Shown: positions 7,282 through 14,037, counted from the first letter of the stretch. The stretch: 15,721 bases of DNA from Lentzea sp. (GCA_030146905.1 JASLAV010001116.1:1-15721); one strand, 5' to 3'. Numbers and translations are program-made. The notes: generated from the letters alone by a model not told the origin.

Positions 7282-8826
7282 ATGCCCAACGGAGCGGAGA
7301 CCAAGGCCCGCGTCGAGTCGTACCTGCTCGCCCGGATCCCGTTCGTCTCCATCCGCACCGTCGAACGCGCCCGCGTGCTGGACGCGCTCGGCGAACTGGC
7401 CCGCGAGAAGCAGCTCGACGTCCTGGTGCACACCCTCAGCCAGGGGTTGCGCGACCTGCGCAGCAGGAGCGTGATCAGCGAGGACAAGTCGTTGCTGGGC
7501 GCGCTCGACCTCGCCGGTGAGTGGTTCCAGTCGAGGTCGAACCTCACGATCGTCTTCACCGACGTGCAGCACCTCTCCGACGACAACGACGTGTCACGGC
7601 GGTTCGCCGACCTCGCCACGCTCGCCGAGGAGCACGGCGGCTGCATCGTGATCATCACGTCCGACCCCGTGTGGAACACGCTGCAGCGCATGGGCATGTC
7701 GGTGCGGCTCGACCTCCCCGACTTCGACGAGATGCACCACGCGATCAGGGAGTTCCTGCGCCCGTACGCCACCGACATCCGCATCGAGTGGAGTCCGGCG
7801 GACTACGAGCAGGCGGCCTCGATCCTCGCCGGTGTCACGAAGACCGAGGCGCTGAACATCCTCGCCACGTTCGTGGTGAAGAAGGAGATCACCAAGGCCC
7901 ACCTGGTGGAGCTCAGCCGGGCCAAGGACTCGATCTTCAGCGAGCTCTCCGGCATCGAACGCGTCGTGCTGCGGCCCGGCGAGTACGAGGTCGGCGGCCT
8001 CACCGGGCTGCGGCAGTGGCTGGACCGCAAACGCGACCTGCTCACCATGGACCTGCGCGACCGGGGCATCCGCGCTCCCCGCGGGGTGCTGCTGGTCGGC
8101 GTGCCGGGGTGCGGGAAGTCCTTGTCCGCCAAGACGATCGCCTCGGACTGGCAGCTGCCCCTGTACCGGCTGGACATGGGGGCGGTGCTCGGCGCGTACG
8201 TCGGCCAGTCGGAGAAGCGCCTGCGCGAGGCGCTCGCCACCGCGGACACCGTGGCGCCGTGCGTGCTGTGGATCGACGAGATCGAGAAGGGGCTCGCCGG
8301 TTCCGGTACCGACTCGACGGGGGTGACCACGCGACTGGTCGGCCAGTTCCTCTACTGGCTGCAGGAATCGCGCGCGAGGGTGTTCGTCGTCGCCACGGCG
8401 AACGACGTCCGCTCACTGCCGCAGGAACTGCTGCGCAGCGGCCGTTTCGACGACATGTTCTTCGTCGACCTGCCCGAGCCCGACGAACGGCGCGAGATCA
8501 TCTCGATCTACCTGCGCAAGTACCTCCGGACGCCGGTCGAACCCGCTCTGGTCGACGAGCTGGTGCGGATCAGCGACGGGTTCGCCGGCTCCGACATCCA
8601 GGCCGCGGTGACCGAGATCTGCCACGAGGCGATCCGGATCGGCGACCACAACGTCGGCGAGGAGTACTACCTGAGCTGCTTCCGCAACGTCATCCCGCTG
8701 CTGCGGTCGGCGCCGGAGAAGGTCGAGGAGATCAGGCAGCTGCGGGACAGGGCCATCCCGGCGTCCGGCAGGAAACGCTCCGCGGTCGATCAGTCGGCCT
8801 CGGCCCGCCGGGTCGTGCTCGGCTGA
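7282..8826 (+). CDS. Ycf46-like AAA+ ATPase
   Basis: 514 residues; the ATG has CGGAGAA six nt upstream. The C-terminal half is a complete AAA+ module: Walker A GVPGCGKS (273-280), pore-loop-like region AVLGAYVGQSEKRL (301-314), Walker B VLWIDE (328-333), and a second region of homology VVATANDVRSLPQELLRSGRFD with sensor-1 Asn374 and candidate arginine fingers Arg385/Arg388. A sensor-2-like helix follows GFAGSDIQAAV (433-443). The N-terminal half (about 15-170) lacks a P-loop and resembles the degenerate first domain of the Ycf46 family, including a Walker-B-like TIVFTDVQHL. Ycf46 proteins are known from plastids and cyanobacteria; their mechanism is poorly defined. There is no HExxH protease motif, so it is not FtsH. 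Last gene of the operon; it probably remodels a partner made by that operon. The 3' end overlaps the convergent TetR gene by 37 bp. Confidence 0.9.
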   Translation: MPNGAETKARVESYLLARIPFVSIRTVERARVLDALGELAREKQLDVLVHTLSQGLRDLRSRSVISEDKSLLGALDLAGEWFQSRSNLTIVFTDVQHLSDDNDVSRRFADLATLAEEHGGCIVIITSDPVWNTLQRMGMSVRLDLPDFDEMHHAIREFLRPYATDIRIEWSPADYEQAASILAGVTKTEALNILATFVVKKEITKAHLVELSRAKDSIFSELSGIERVVLRPGEYEVGGLTGLRQWLDRKRDLLTMDLRDRGIRAPRGVLLVGVPGCGKSLSAKTIASDWQLPLYRLDMGAVLGAYVGQSEKRLREALATADTVAPCVLWIDEIEKGLAGSGTDSTGVTTRLVGQFLYWLQESRARVFVVATANDVRSLPQELLRSGRFDDMFFVDLPEPDERREIISIYLRKYLRTPVEPALVDELVRISDGFAGSDIQAAVTEICHEAIRIGDHNVGEEYYLSCFRNVIPLLRSAPEKVEEIRQLRDRAIPASGRKRSAVDQSASARRVVLG

Positions 8827-9389
8827 AGCCTGCCCGCCGGCGAGACCGCCTCGGACAGCTCGGCGGCGGACTGGGCGACGAGCTCGGAGAAGGTCGCGTC
8901 CGGTTCGCTCAGCCAGCGGGACAGGGCGCGCCGGGAGATCACCATCGCCACGTCGACGAGGAAGCGCGCCTCGCCGGGCTCGGCACCGCGGCGTTCGAGT
9001 GCCGGCGCCAGCGCGTCGACGATGCCGGCGAGCTTGATCAGATCGCGTTCGGCCAGCGCCGGGTTGGCGGCGATCACCCTGGTGCGGCGCAGCAGGAACT
9101 CGCGTGAGCGGAAGACCTCGTCGGCGGTTCCCAGTGCGGTCAGCAGCGCCTCGGCCGGTGTGAGGCCCTCCGCCGCCGCCTCCACTCCGGCGACGAGGTG
9201 GGCCTCCACGTCCTTGCCGGCGAAGAGGACCTCCCGCTTGTCAGGGAAGTAGCGGTAGAAGGAGCGCTCGGTCAGGCCGGCGGTGCGCGCGATCTCCGCG
9301 ACCGTGGTGCGTTCGAACCCCTGCGTGTCGAACAGCTCCAGCGCCGCTCGTTCGAGGCGGCCTTGTGCGTCGGACTCCCATCGCGGCAT
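8790..9389 (-). CDS. TetR/AcrR-family transcriptional regulator (TetR-1)
   Basis: 199 residues. The N-terminal HTH is canonical: GFERTTVAEIARTAGLTERSFYRYFPDKREVL at about 24-55, written here as its two halves GFERTTVAEIARTAG and LTERSFYRYFPDKREVL. The rest is the helical ligand-binding/dimerisation domain. It diverges from a zinc-less MDR reductase at 9474, and two near-identical palindromes lie in the gap, so it probably represses both itself and the reductase until a ligand binds. The ATG at 9389 lies 7 nt after a TATCCT -10 box, implying a leaderless mRNA. Its 3' end overlaps the AAA+ gene by 37 bp on the opposite strand. Confidence 0.92.
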   Translation of the reverse strand: MPRWESDAQGRLERAALELFDTQGFERTTVAEIARTAGLTERSFYRYFPDKREVLFAGKDVEAHLVAGVEAAAEGLTPAEALLTALGTADEVFRSREFLLRRTRVIAANPALAERDLIKLAGIVDALAPALERRGAEPGEARFLVDVAMVISRRALSRWLSEPDATFSELVAQSAAELSEAVSPAGRLQPSTTRRAEAD

Positions 9390-9396
9390 GCGGCCA

Positions 9397-9424
9397 AGGA
9401 TATGACAGCAGAAGCTGTCGTCAC
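9397..9424 (-). promoter_or_regulatory. Candidate promoter of TetR-1
   Basis: On the minus strand GTGACG (9424-9419) and TATCCT (9402-9397) are separated by 16 nt. The first palindrome fills the spacer, which fits direct autorepression. The predicted start point falls at about the ATG. Confidence 0.4.
9401..9422. promoter_or_regulatory. TetR-type operator, copy 1
   Basis: Imperfect palindrome with half-sites TGACAGC (9403-9409) and GCTGTCG (9414-9420). It aligns base for base with a second copy 36 bp downstream and lies between the divergent TetR and MDR genes. Confidence 0.65.
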
Positions 9425-9436
9425 GCTGCTACGGTT

Positions 9437-9458
9437 GATGACAACAGATGCTGTCATC
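9437..9458. promoter_or_regulatory. TetR-type operator, copy 2
   Basis: A 22-bp palindrome with perfect 7-bp outer arms GATGACA (9437-9443) and TGTCATC (9452-9458), and CA/TG pairs further in. It lies 16 bp upstream of the MDR start codon, over its leader or promoter. The shared consensus with copy 1 is TGACARCAGAWGCTGTC-like. Confidence 0.7.
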
Positions 9459-9473
9459 ACTTGGGAGACCGTC

Positions 9474-10427
9474 GTGAAGGCTCTTCAGTTCGACCGGATC
9501 GGCTCCCCGGAGGAGATCGTGCTCCGCGAGGTCCCCGCGCCGCGGCCGGGACCTGGCCAGATCCGGGTCGCCGTGCGGGCGTGCGGGCTGAACCCTGCCG
9601 ACTGGGCGGTCGTCGACGGCCTGCTCGCCGACCAGTTGCCGCCGCTGCCACGCGGGCTCGGCTTCGAGGTCGCGGGCGTCGTGGATGCCCTCGGCGAGGG
9701 CGTCGACGACGTCGAGGTCGGCGACCGCGTGTTCGGCCCGGCGGTCCTCGACGGCCCTACGGCGGGGGCCGCCGAGTACGCGCTGATGGCGGCGTGGGCC
9801 CGCACGCCGGAGGGTGTCACCGACGAGCAGGCCGCCGCGTTGCCGATGGCGGCAGAGACGGCGTGGCAGGCGCTCGACGACCTCGGCGTGCAGCCGGGCG
9901 AGCTGCTGCTCGTCCACGGTGCGGGCTCCACCGTGGGTGAGGCGGCGGTGCGTCTCGCGCTGCACCGGGGCATCCGGGTGGTCGCCACCGCCGGGCCCCG
10001 GCGGGCCGCCGCCCTGGAGGAGATCGGCGCCAGGGTGACCGCCTATGGCGACGGCATGGCCGACCGCGTCACCGCGCTGGCGGGAGGACGCGTCGACCGC
10101 GCCCTGGACGCGGCCCCGACCGGCGGCCGGATCGACCGCGCCGACCAGGCCAGCCCCGCCGGCGGCTCGCTGCCGGTCCTGGTCGGGCTGACCGGCGACC
10201 CCGGCCGCGTCGTCACCGTCTCCGACTTCGCCGGCGCGGCCGAGCTGGGTGTCCTGGCCACCCGCATCGAGATGCACCACGGTCTCTTGGGCGAGTTCGC
10301 CAGGCTGGCCGGTGAAGGCGTCCTGACCGTGACGGTCGCCCGCACCTATCCGCTCGAGGAGATCCGGCAGGCCGCCGAGCTCAGCCAGTCCCGTCAGCCG
10401 GGGGGCAAGCTCGTGCTCGTCCCGTAA
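9474..10427 (+). CDS. Zinc-less MDR oxidoreductase, quinone-oxidoreductase type (MDR-1)
   Basis: 317 residues. The GTG at 9474 has GGGAG seven nt upstream; longer in-frame starts run back through the TetR gene and the operators. An N-terminal GroES-like domain (about 1-125) carries CGLNPADW at 38-44, typical of quinone oxidoreductases, and lacks zinc-ligand patterns. The Rossmann half has the NADPH loop GAGSTVGEAAVRLA at 149-162, a variant of the usual AAGGVG. It is predicted to be an NADPH-dependent cytosolic reductase of quinones or activated alkenes; the substrate is unknown. It is controlled, by inference, by the divergent TetR-1 through two operators. It ends seven bp before the convergent SnoaL-like gene. 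Confidence 0.9.
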   Translation: MKALQFDRIGSPEEIVLREVPAPRPGPGQIRVAVRACGLNPADWAVVDGLLADQLPPLPRGLGFEVAGVVDALGEGVDDVEVGDRVFGPAVLDGPTAGAAEYALMAAWARTPEGVTDEQAAALPMAAETAWQALDDLGVQPGELLLVHGAGSTVGEAAVRLALHRGIRVVATAGPRRAAALEEIGARVTAYGDGMADRVTALAGGRVDRALDAAPTGGRIDRADQASPAGGSLPVLVGLTGDPGRVVTVSDFAGAAELGVLATRIEMHHGLLGEFARLAGEGVLTVTVARTYPLEEIRQAAELSQSRQPGGKLVLVP

Positions 10428-10434
10428 CCGCTGT

Positions 10435-10824
10435 TCACGACCAGGCGTTGTCGGCGGCGAGCGACAGCTCCGCGATCCGCCACCCGCCTCCTGCGTGGTC
10501 GAGCCGGAAGGTGAACACACCGGTCGCGAGCACGGCCGCGTTCGACGTCAGCAGCAGGTACGCCGTCGCCGAGGCGGTTGGGGTGTCCTCGCCGCGCACG
10601 ACGACGTTGGTCAGGTGGTGCCGCCGCTGCCCGGTCTCCCCCGCCCGCGCGGTTCGCACGAACTCCAGGACCGCCTCGCGTCCGGCGATGGGGCCGAGGA
10701 CGGGTGCGCCGGGGATCTCGAACGTCCAGGTCGCGTCCTCGGCCAGCACGGCCTCCAGCGCCACCGGGTCGTGCCCGTCCAGCGCGAAGGCGTACCGGGC
10801 CAGGGTCTCGCTGACGGCGCTCAT
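10435..10824 (-). CDS. SnoaL-like / NTF2-fold protein
   Basis: 129 residues. The shape is that of the SnoaL-like NTF2 superfamily: an opening helix ETLARYAFALDGHDPVALEAVLAEDATWTF, given here as ETLARYAFALDGHD and VALEAVLAEDATWTF, then an RHHLTNVVV strand at about 68-76, ATAYLLLT, and a closing GGWRIAELSL. Members are small cone-shaped enzymes or binding proteins (isomerases, cyclases, dehydratases) or have no known activity. The ATG at 10824 overlaps the stop of the upstream MDR-2 gene as ATGA (10821-10824), so the pair is coupled. It may act on the same substrate as MDR-2; this is inferred. Confidence 0.85.
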   Translation of the reverse strand: MSAVSETLARYAFALDGHDPVALEAVLAEDATWTFEIPGAPVLGPIAGREAVLEFVRTARAGETGQRRHHLTNVVVRGEDTPTASATAYLLLTSNAAVLATGVFTFRLDHAGGGWRIAELSLAADNAWS

Positions 10825-11834
10825 GCGACGGTGAGCACGATCTTGCCCCGCAGGTGCCCCCGCGCGGCTCGCTCGTGCGCGGCCTGGGCGTCCTTGAGGG
10901 CGAAGGTGCTGTCGATCGCGACGCGGAGGGTGCCGTCCTCGACCAGGCGGGCGATCTCGGTCAGCTGCGCGCCGCTCGACCGGACCTGCGTGGCCGTGAC
11001 CGTGACGCCCAGCCTCGCGTTCTCCTCGTCGTCGAACTCGCCGAAGTAGACCGGGTAGAGGGAACCGCCGCGCTTCAGAGTCTTCAGGAAGCGCCTGCTC
11101 CGCGGCCCGCCGACGCAGTCCAGGACGAGGTCGACGTCGTGGACGACCTCCTCCGGGCTGTCCTTCGTGTAGTCGATGACCTCGTCGGCGCCGAGGTCGC
11201 GCAGGAACGCCTCGTGGGCGCCGGAGGCGACGGCGACGACCCGCGCGCCCCGCCACTTGGCGAGCTGCAGCGCGAGGTGCCCGACACCGCCGGCGGCGCC
11301 GTTGACCAGAACCGTGCTCCCGGCGCCGAGCGCCATCGGGCGGTGTTGCGCCCGCTGGAACGGCGAGGGGAAGTCGTGGCCCAGCTCGATCAGGAACTGC
11401 CAGGCCGTCAGTCCCGACATGGCCACGGCCGCGGCGTGTTCGTGGCTGACACCCGCCGGCTTGTGCGCGAAGTCCGCTGCCGGCGCGGTGACGTACTCGG
11501 CGTAGGCGCTGCCCTGCAGGGAGGCCGGGAAGTTCAGCATGCCGAACACCTCGTCGCCGGGCGCGAAGCCCTCGACGCCGGCACCGGTCGCCGTGACGAC
11601 GCCCGAGACGTCGGTCCCCGGGATCAGGGGCAGCTCGACCGGCGGCTTCAGCTCGGCGGGCACGTCGGGCATCCCCTCACGGGCGTACCAGTCGGGTGGG
11701 TTGACGCCGACCGCGTGCACCCGGACGAGCAGCTGGCCCGGCCCCGGTTCCGGCACGGGCGCCGCCTCGTAGCGCAGCACCTCGGGTCCGCCGTACTCGT
11801 GCAGGCGGATCGCGTTCATGGTCTCAGTCGGCAC
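10821..11834 (-). CDS. NADP-dependent zinc-less MDR oxidoreductase (MDR-2)
   Basis: 337 residues from the GTG at 11834, which has AGGAG six nt upstream; the ATG at 11819 is too far from that site. The GroES-like domain has VGVNPPDWYAREG at about 42-54 and IPGTDVSGVV at 71-80. The NADPH loop NGAAGGVGHLALQLAKW lies at about 178-194. A 19-residue insertion (about 152-170, GHDFPSPFQRAQHRP and following) precedes the Rossmann strand, where close relatives usually have a short loop. It is a quinone oxidoreductase/enone reductase-type enzyme with unknown substrate. It diverges from TetR-2 across three phased operators and is followed by a coupled SnoaL-like gene. Confidence 0.9.
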   Translation of the reverse strand: MPTETMNAIRLHEYGGPEVLRYEAAPVPEPGPGQLLVRVHAVGVNPPDWYAREGMPDVPAELKPPVELPLIPGTDVSGVVTATGAGVEGFAPGDEVFGMLNFPASLQGSAYAEYVTAPAADFAHKPAGVSHEHAAAVAMSGLTAWQFLIELGHDFPSPFQRAQHRPMALGAGSTVLVNGAAGGVGHLALQLAKWRGARVVAVASGAHEAFLRDLGADEVIDYTKDSPEEVVHDVDLVLDCVGGPRSRRFLKTLKRGGSLYPVYFGEFDDEENARLGVTVTATQVRSSGAQLTEIARLVEDGTLRVAIDSTFALKDAQAAHERAARGHLRGKIVLTVA

Positions 11835-11869
11835 AGCTCTCTCCTCTTCTCACGGGGGTAAGCTCTAAA

Positions 11870-11884
11870 CGAGTCACAGACCCG
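11870..11884. promoter_or_regulatory. TetR-2 operator, copy 1
   Basis: CGAGTCACAGACCCG, preceded by TAAA. It is the distal one of three related sites, 21 bp from copy 2 in the same orientation. It would lie in the 5' leader of MDR-2. Confidence 0.6.
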
Positions 11885-11890
11885 CTTTCC

Positions 11891-11905
11891 CGAGTCACTG
11901 ACCCG
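11891..11905. promoter_or_regulatory. TetR-2 operator, copy 2
   Basis: CGAGTCACTGACCCG, differing from copy 1 at one base. Its core GTCACTGAC is a palindrome around the central C. It sits at the predicted transcription start of MDR-2. Confidence 0.65.
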
Positions 11906-11906
11906 A

Positions 11907-11935
11907 ATATATGGGTCACTGACTCGTTTACGCAA
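11907..11935 (-). promoter_or_regulatory. Candidate promoter of MDR-2
   Basis: On the minus strand TTGCGT (11935-11930) and TATATT (11912-11907) are separated by 17 nt. The -10 box matches consensus at five of six positions and is the most AT-rich spot in this region. Operator copy 3 lies within the spacer. The leader would be about 65 nt. Confidence 0.45.
11913..11926. promoter_or_regulatory. TetR-2 operator, copy 3 (inverted)
   Basis: GGGTCACTGACTCG, the same motif in reverse orientation and extended by TTTA, so that its outer TGACTCGTTTA (11920-11930) is the exact reverse complement of TAAACGAGTCA at 11866-11876. It lies 18 bp upstream of the TetR-2 start codon. Confidence 0.65.
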
Positions 11936-11944
11936 GGAGCGCAG

Positions 11945-12502
11945 ATGAGGGCGGATGCCAAGGCCAACCGCGACCGCTTGCTCGACGTCGCCGGCACCGT
12001 CATCACCGAGCACGGCACCGAGGCGTCGATGCGCGACATCGCGCGCCGCGCCGGAGTCGGGCTGGCCACGTTGCAGCGGCACTTCCCGACCAGGGAGTCG
12101 CTGCTCGAAGCCCTCCTCCGCACGAGCTTCGACGAGCTGACCGAGCGGGCGGCGCAGGTCGAGTCCTCGAACCCGCCCGACGAGGCGCTGATGCTGTGGC
12201 TGCGCGACTTCATCGCGGTCTGCACGAACTACCGCGGCGTCGTGACGGCGATGGTGCAGGCGATCGAAGACCCCGAATCGGCGCTGCACACCTCCTGCGT
12301 CGCGATGCGCGGGTCCGGCGCACGGCTGCTCACCCGCGCCCAGGAGGGCGGCGTCGCACGCACCGACCTCGACGGCGCCGACCTGTTCGCCCTGGTCTCC
12401 TCGCTCGTCTGGCTCAGCGACCAGCCGGGACTCGAGGCGCGCGCCGAGCGCCTGTTCGAGATCGTCATGAGCGCCGTCGTGACGAAAGCGCGCTCCGTCT
12501 AG
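11945..12502 (+). CDS. TetR-family transcriptional regulator (TetR-2)
   Basis: 185 residues. The ATG has AAGGAG five nt upstream. The HTH is clear at about 24-52 (GTEASMRDIARRAG, then VGLATLQRHFPTRESLL), followed by a helical effector domain ending near 185. It diverges from MDR-2 with three copies of one palindromic motif in the 110-bp gap, so it most likely represses MDR-2/SnoaL and itself. The LQRHFPTRESLLEAL phrase places it among TetR proteins that commonly regulate an adjacent oxidoreductase. The ligand is unknown. Confidence 0.92.
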   Translation: MRADAKANRDRLLDVAGTVITEHGTEASMRDIARRAGVGLATLQRHFPTRESLLEALLRTSFDELTERAAQVESSNPPDEALMLWLRDFIAVCTNYRGVVTAMVQAIEDPESALHTSCVAMRGSGARLLTRAQEGGVARTDLDGADLFALVSSLVWLSDQPGLEARAERLFEIVMSAVVTKARSV

Positions 12503-12508
12503 GGCCTG

Positions 12509-12588
12509 CCACACCTCCCGCAAAGAGAGCCGCCGTTCTGCTAGCCTTTGGACAAGCAGAACGTCGGCTCTTTTTACGGGAGGTGTGG
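12509..12588. repeat. 80-bp near-perfect inverted repeat covering the TetR-3 leader and ribosome binding site
   Basis: The left arm (12509-12542) and right arm (12555-12588) are each 34 nt and are reverse complements at 31 of 34 positions; the 12-nt centre is 12543-12554. The arms begin and end with CCACACCTCCCG/CGGGAGGTGTGG and meet at CGTTCTGCT/AGCAGAACG. Each arm includes a smaller palindrome of form AGCNGA-N3-TCNGCT, which could be a TetR half-operator pair. The right arm contains the GGGAGG ribosome binding site (12578-12583) of TetR-3. The structure may be paired operators, an RNA hairpin hiding the ribosome binding site, or a terminator of TetR-2 read-through (a run of five Ts lies at 12571-12575, inside the right arm rather than after it). 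Confidence 0.8.
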
Positions 12589-12589
12589 G

Positions 12590-13147
12590 GTGCCACGGCT
12601 CACCGACGCGCGCAAGGACCTTCGACGCGCGCAGATCACCGAGGCGGCGGTGCGCTGCTTCGGGCGCAACGGCCTGGAGCGGACGTCGATCGCCGACATC
12701 ACCGCCGAGTCGGGCCTGTCGACCGGATCGATCTACGCGCACTACCGCAGCAAGGCCGACCTGGTCCAGGCCGCCGCCCGTGCCACGCTGGCCAAGCGCG
12801 CGGAGGTGCTGGGCGGGTACGCCCAGGCCGAGAACCCGCCCGGCCCCGACGAGCTGCTCGCCAGGATGACCTCCGTCATCGACCCGGTCGAGGCCAGGTT
12901 CGGCGTGCAGATCTGGGCGGAGGCGACGACCGACCCGGTGATCGGCGGCATCGTCACGGACATGATCGACCGGTTGCGCCGGATGGTGCACGACTGCACG
13001 ACGGCGTGGCTGCTCAAGGCCGAGGGCGGTGACCAGGCCGCCGTCCGTGAGCGGGCCGCTCCGCTCGCACGTCAGGTGGTCGCCCTCTACCTCGCCGAAC
13101 TGCTCCAGGCCGCGCTGCGACCACCTACCGAGGAGACCACGTCATGA
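12590..13147 (+). CDS. TetR-family transcriptional regulator (TetR-3)
   Basis: 185 residues from the GTG at 12590, six nt after GGGAGG. The open frame extends to a TTG at 12548, but that start has no ribosome binding site and lies in the inverted repeat. The HTH is at about 29-57 (LERTSIADITAESG, then LSTGSIYAHYRSKADLV), followed by an all-helical effector domain. The last bases overlap the aldo-keto reductase start as ATGA (13144-13147). Regulator, AKR and MDR-3 therefore form one coupled operon, probably repressed by TetR-3 itself through the upstream inverted repeat. Confidence 0.9.
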   Translation: MPRLTDARKDLRRAQITEAAVRCFGRNGLERTSIADITAESGLSTGSIYAHYRSKADLVQAAARATLAKRAEVLGGYAQAENPPGPDELLARMTSVIDPVEARFGVQIWAEATTDPVIGGIVTDMIDRLRRMVHDCTTAWLLKAEGGDQAAVRERAAPLARQVVALYLAELLQAALRPPTEETTS

Positions 13148-14037
13148 TCAGCACGACCGGTTCGTTCGACGGCCGCGCCGTCCACCGGATGGGCTACGGC
13201 GCCATGCAGCTCGAACGTCTGCACGACCGGCGCGAGGAGGCCGTGGCGCTGCTGCGGCGCGCGGTCGAGCTGGGCGTGGACCACGTCGACACCGCCGAGT
13301 TCTACGGCTTCGGGTTCGTCAACGCGGTGATCCGCGAGACGCTGCGCGACGAGGACGGCGTCCTGGTCGTCAGCAAGGTCGGCGCCGACCCCAACCCGGA
13401 GGGGCCGCTTCCGCTGCGGCCGGCGCAGCGACCGGAGCAGCTGCGGGCCAGCGTCGAGAACAACCTGCGCGATCTGGGCACCGACCGGCTCGACGCGGTG
13501 AACCTCCGCCGCCTCGACGCGGGCCCCGGTCTGCGGCCGGAGGGCGACCAGGTGGTCGACCTCGACGACCAGCTCGCGGTGATGACCGCGATGCGCGACG
13601 AGGGCAAGATCGACGCGATCGGCCTGAGCAGCGTGACGCTCGACGTGCTGCGCAGGGCCCTGCCCGCCGACATCGCCTGCGTGCAGAACGCCTACAGCCT
13701 GGTCTCCCGCGACGACGAGGACATGGTGCGGCTGTGCCTGGCGGAGGGGATCGCCTGGGTGCCCTACTTCCCGCTCGGCGGCACCTTCCCCGGCCTGCCC
13801 AAGGTGACCGACGAACCCGCGGTGCACGCCGCCGCGACGTCGCTGGGGGTCACGCCCGCCCAGATCGGCCTCGCGTGGCTGCTGCACCACGCGCCGAACG
13901 TGCTGCCCATCCCCGGCACCGCCAGCACCGCCCACCTCAAGGCCAACATGGCGGCCGCCGAGATCACCTTCGACGCCGCGACGCTCGCCGCCCTCGACGC
14001 CGTCGAGTCCCGCTCCAGCGAAGTCCCCATCGGATGA
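13144..14037 (+). CDS. Aldo/keto reductase, PdxI/YdbC-like
   Basis: 297 residues forming a TIM barrel of the AKR superfamily. The catalytic residues seen are Asp49 and Tyr54 (DTAEFYG) and Lys78 (VVSKVG). The usual active-site histidine is replaced by Asn120 in DAVNLRRLD. The sequences CVQNAYSL, GIAWVPYFPLGG and LPIPGTASTAHLKANMAAAEI match, from memory, the branch containing E. coli YdbC (PdxI, a pyridoxal reductase), which also has VNLR at this site. The likely reaction is NADPH-dependent reduction of an aldehyde; pyridoxal is possible but unproven. The start overlaps the TetR-3 stop, and the stop overlaps the MDR-3 start (ATGA, 14034-14037). Confidence 0.88.
   Translation: MISTTGSFDGRAVHRMGYGAMQLERLHDRREEAVALLRRAVELGVDHVDTAEFYGFGFVNAVIRETLRDEDGVLVVSKVGADPNPEGPLPLRPAQRPEQLRASVENNLRDLGTDRLDAVNLRRLDAGPGLRPEGDQVVDLDDQLAVMTAMRDEGKIDAIGLSSVTLDVLRRALPADIACVQNAYSLVSRDDEDMVRLCLAEGIAWVPYFPLGGTFPGLPKVTDEPAVHAAATSLGVTPAQIGLAWLLHHAPNVLPIPGTASTAHLKANMAAAEITFDAATLAALDAVESRSSEVPIG

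Noticed and set aside
5640..7784. 714-codon open frame on the minus strand
   Set aside because: It lies antisense to four well-supported operon genes with good ribosome binding sites, and its product is a low-complexity Ser/Arg-rich sequence typical of a GC-rich shadow frame.
7282..8826. FtsH-type protease or FtsH/vWA ternary conflict system
   Set aside because: The AAA+ protein has no HExxH zinc-protease motif and no N-terminal membrane helices, and no von Willebrand A domain protein is encoded nearby. The Ycf46 type fits better.
12548..12589. TTG start for TetR-3 giving 14 extra residues
   Set aside because: There is no ribosome binding site, the extra residues come from the inverted repeat, and the GTG at 12590 has GGGAGG six nt upstream.
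13029..14033. N-terminal extension of the MDR-3 reading frame
   Set aside because: The extension is antigenic-like Arg/Pro/Gly noise overlapping the aldo-keto reductase; the MDR domain begins exactly at the ATG at 14034.
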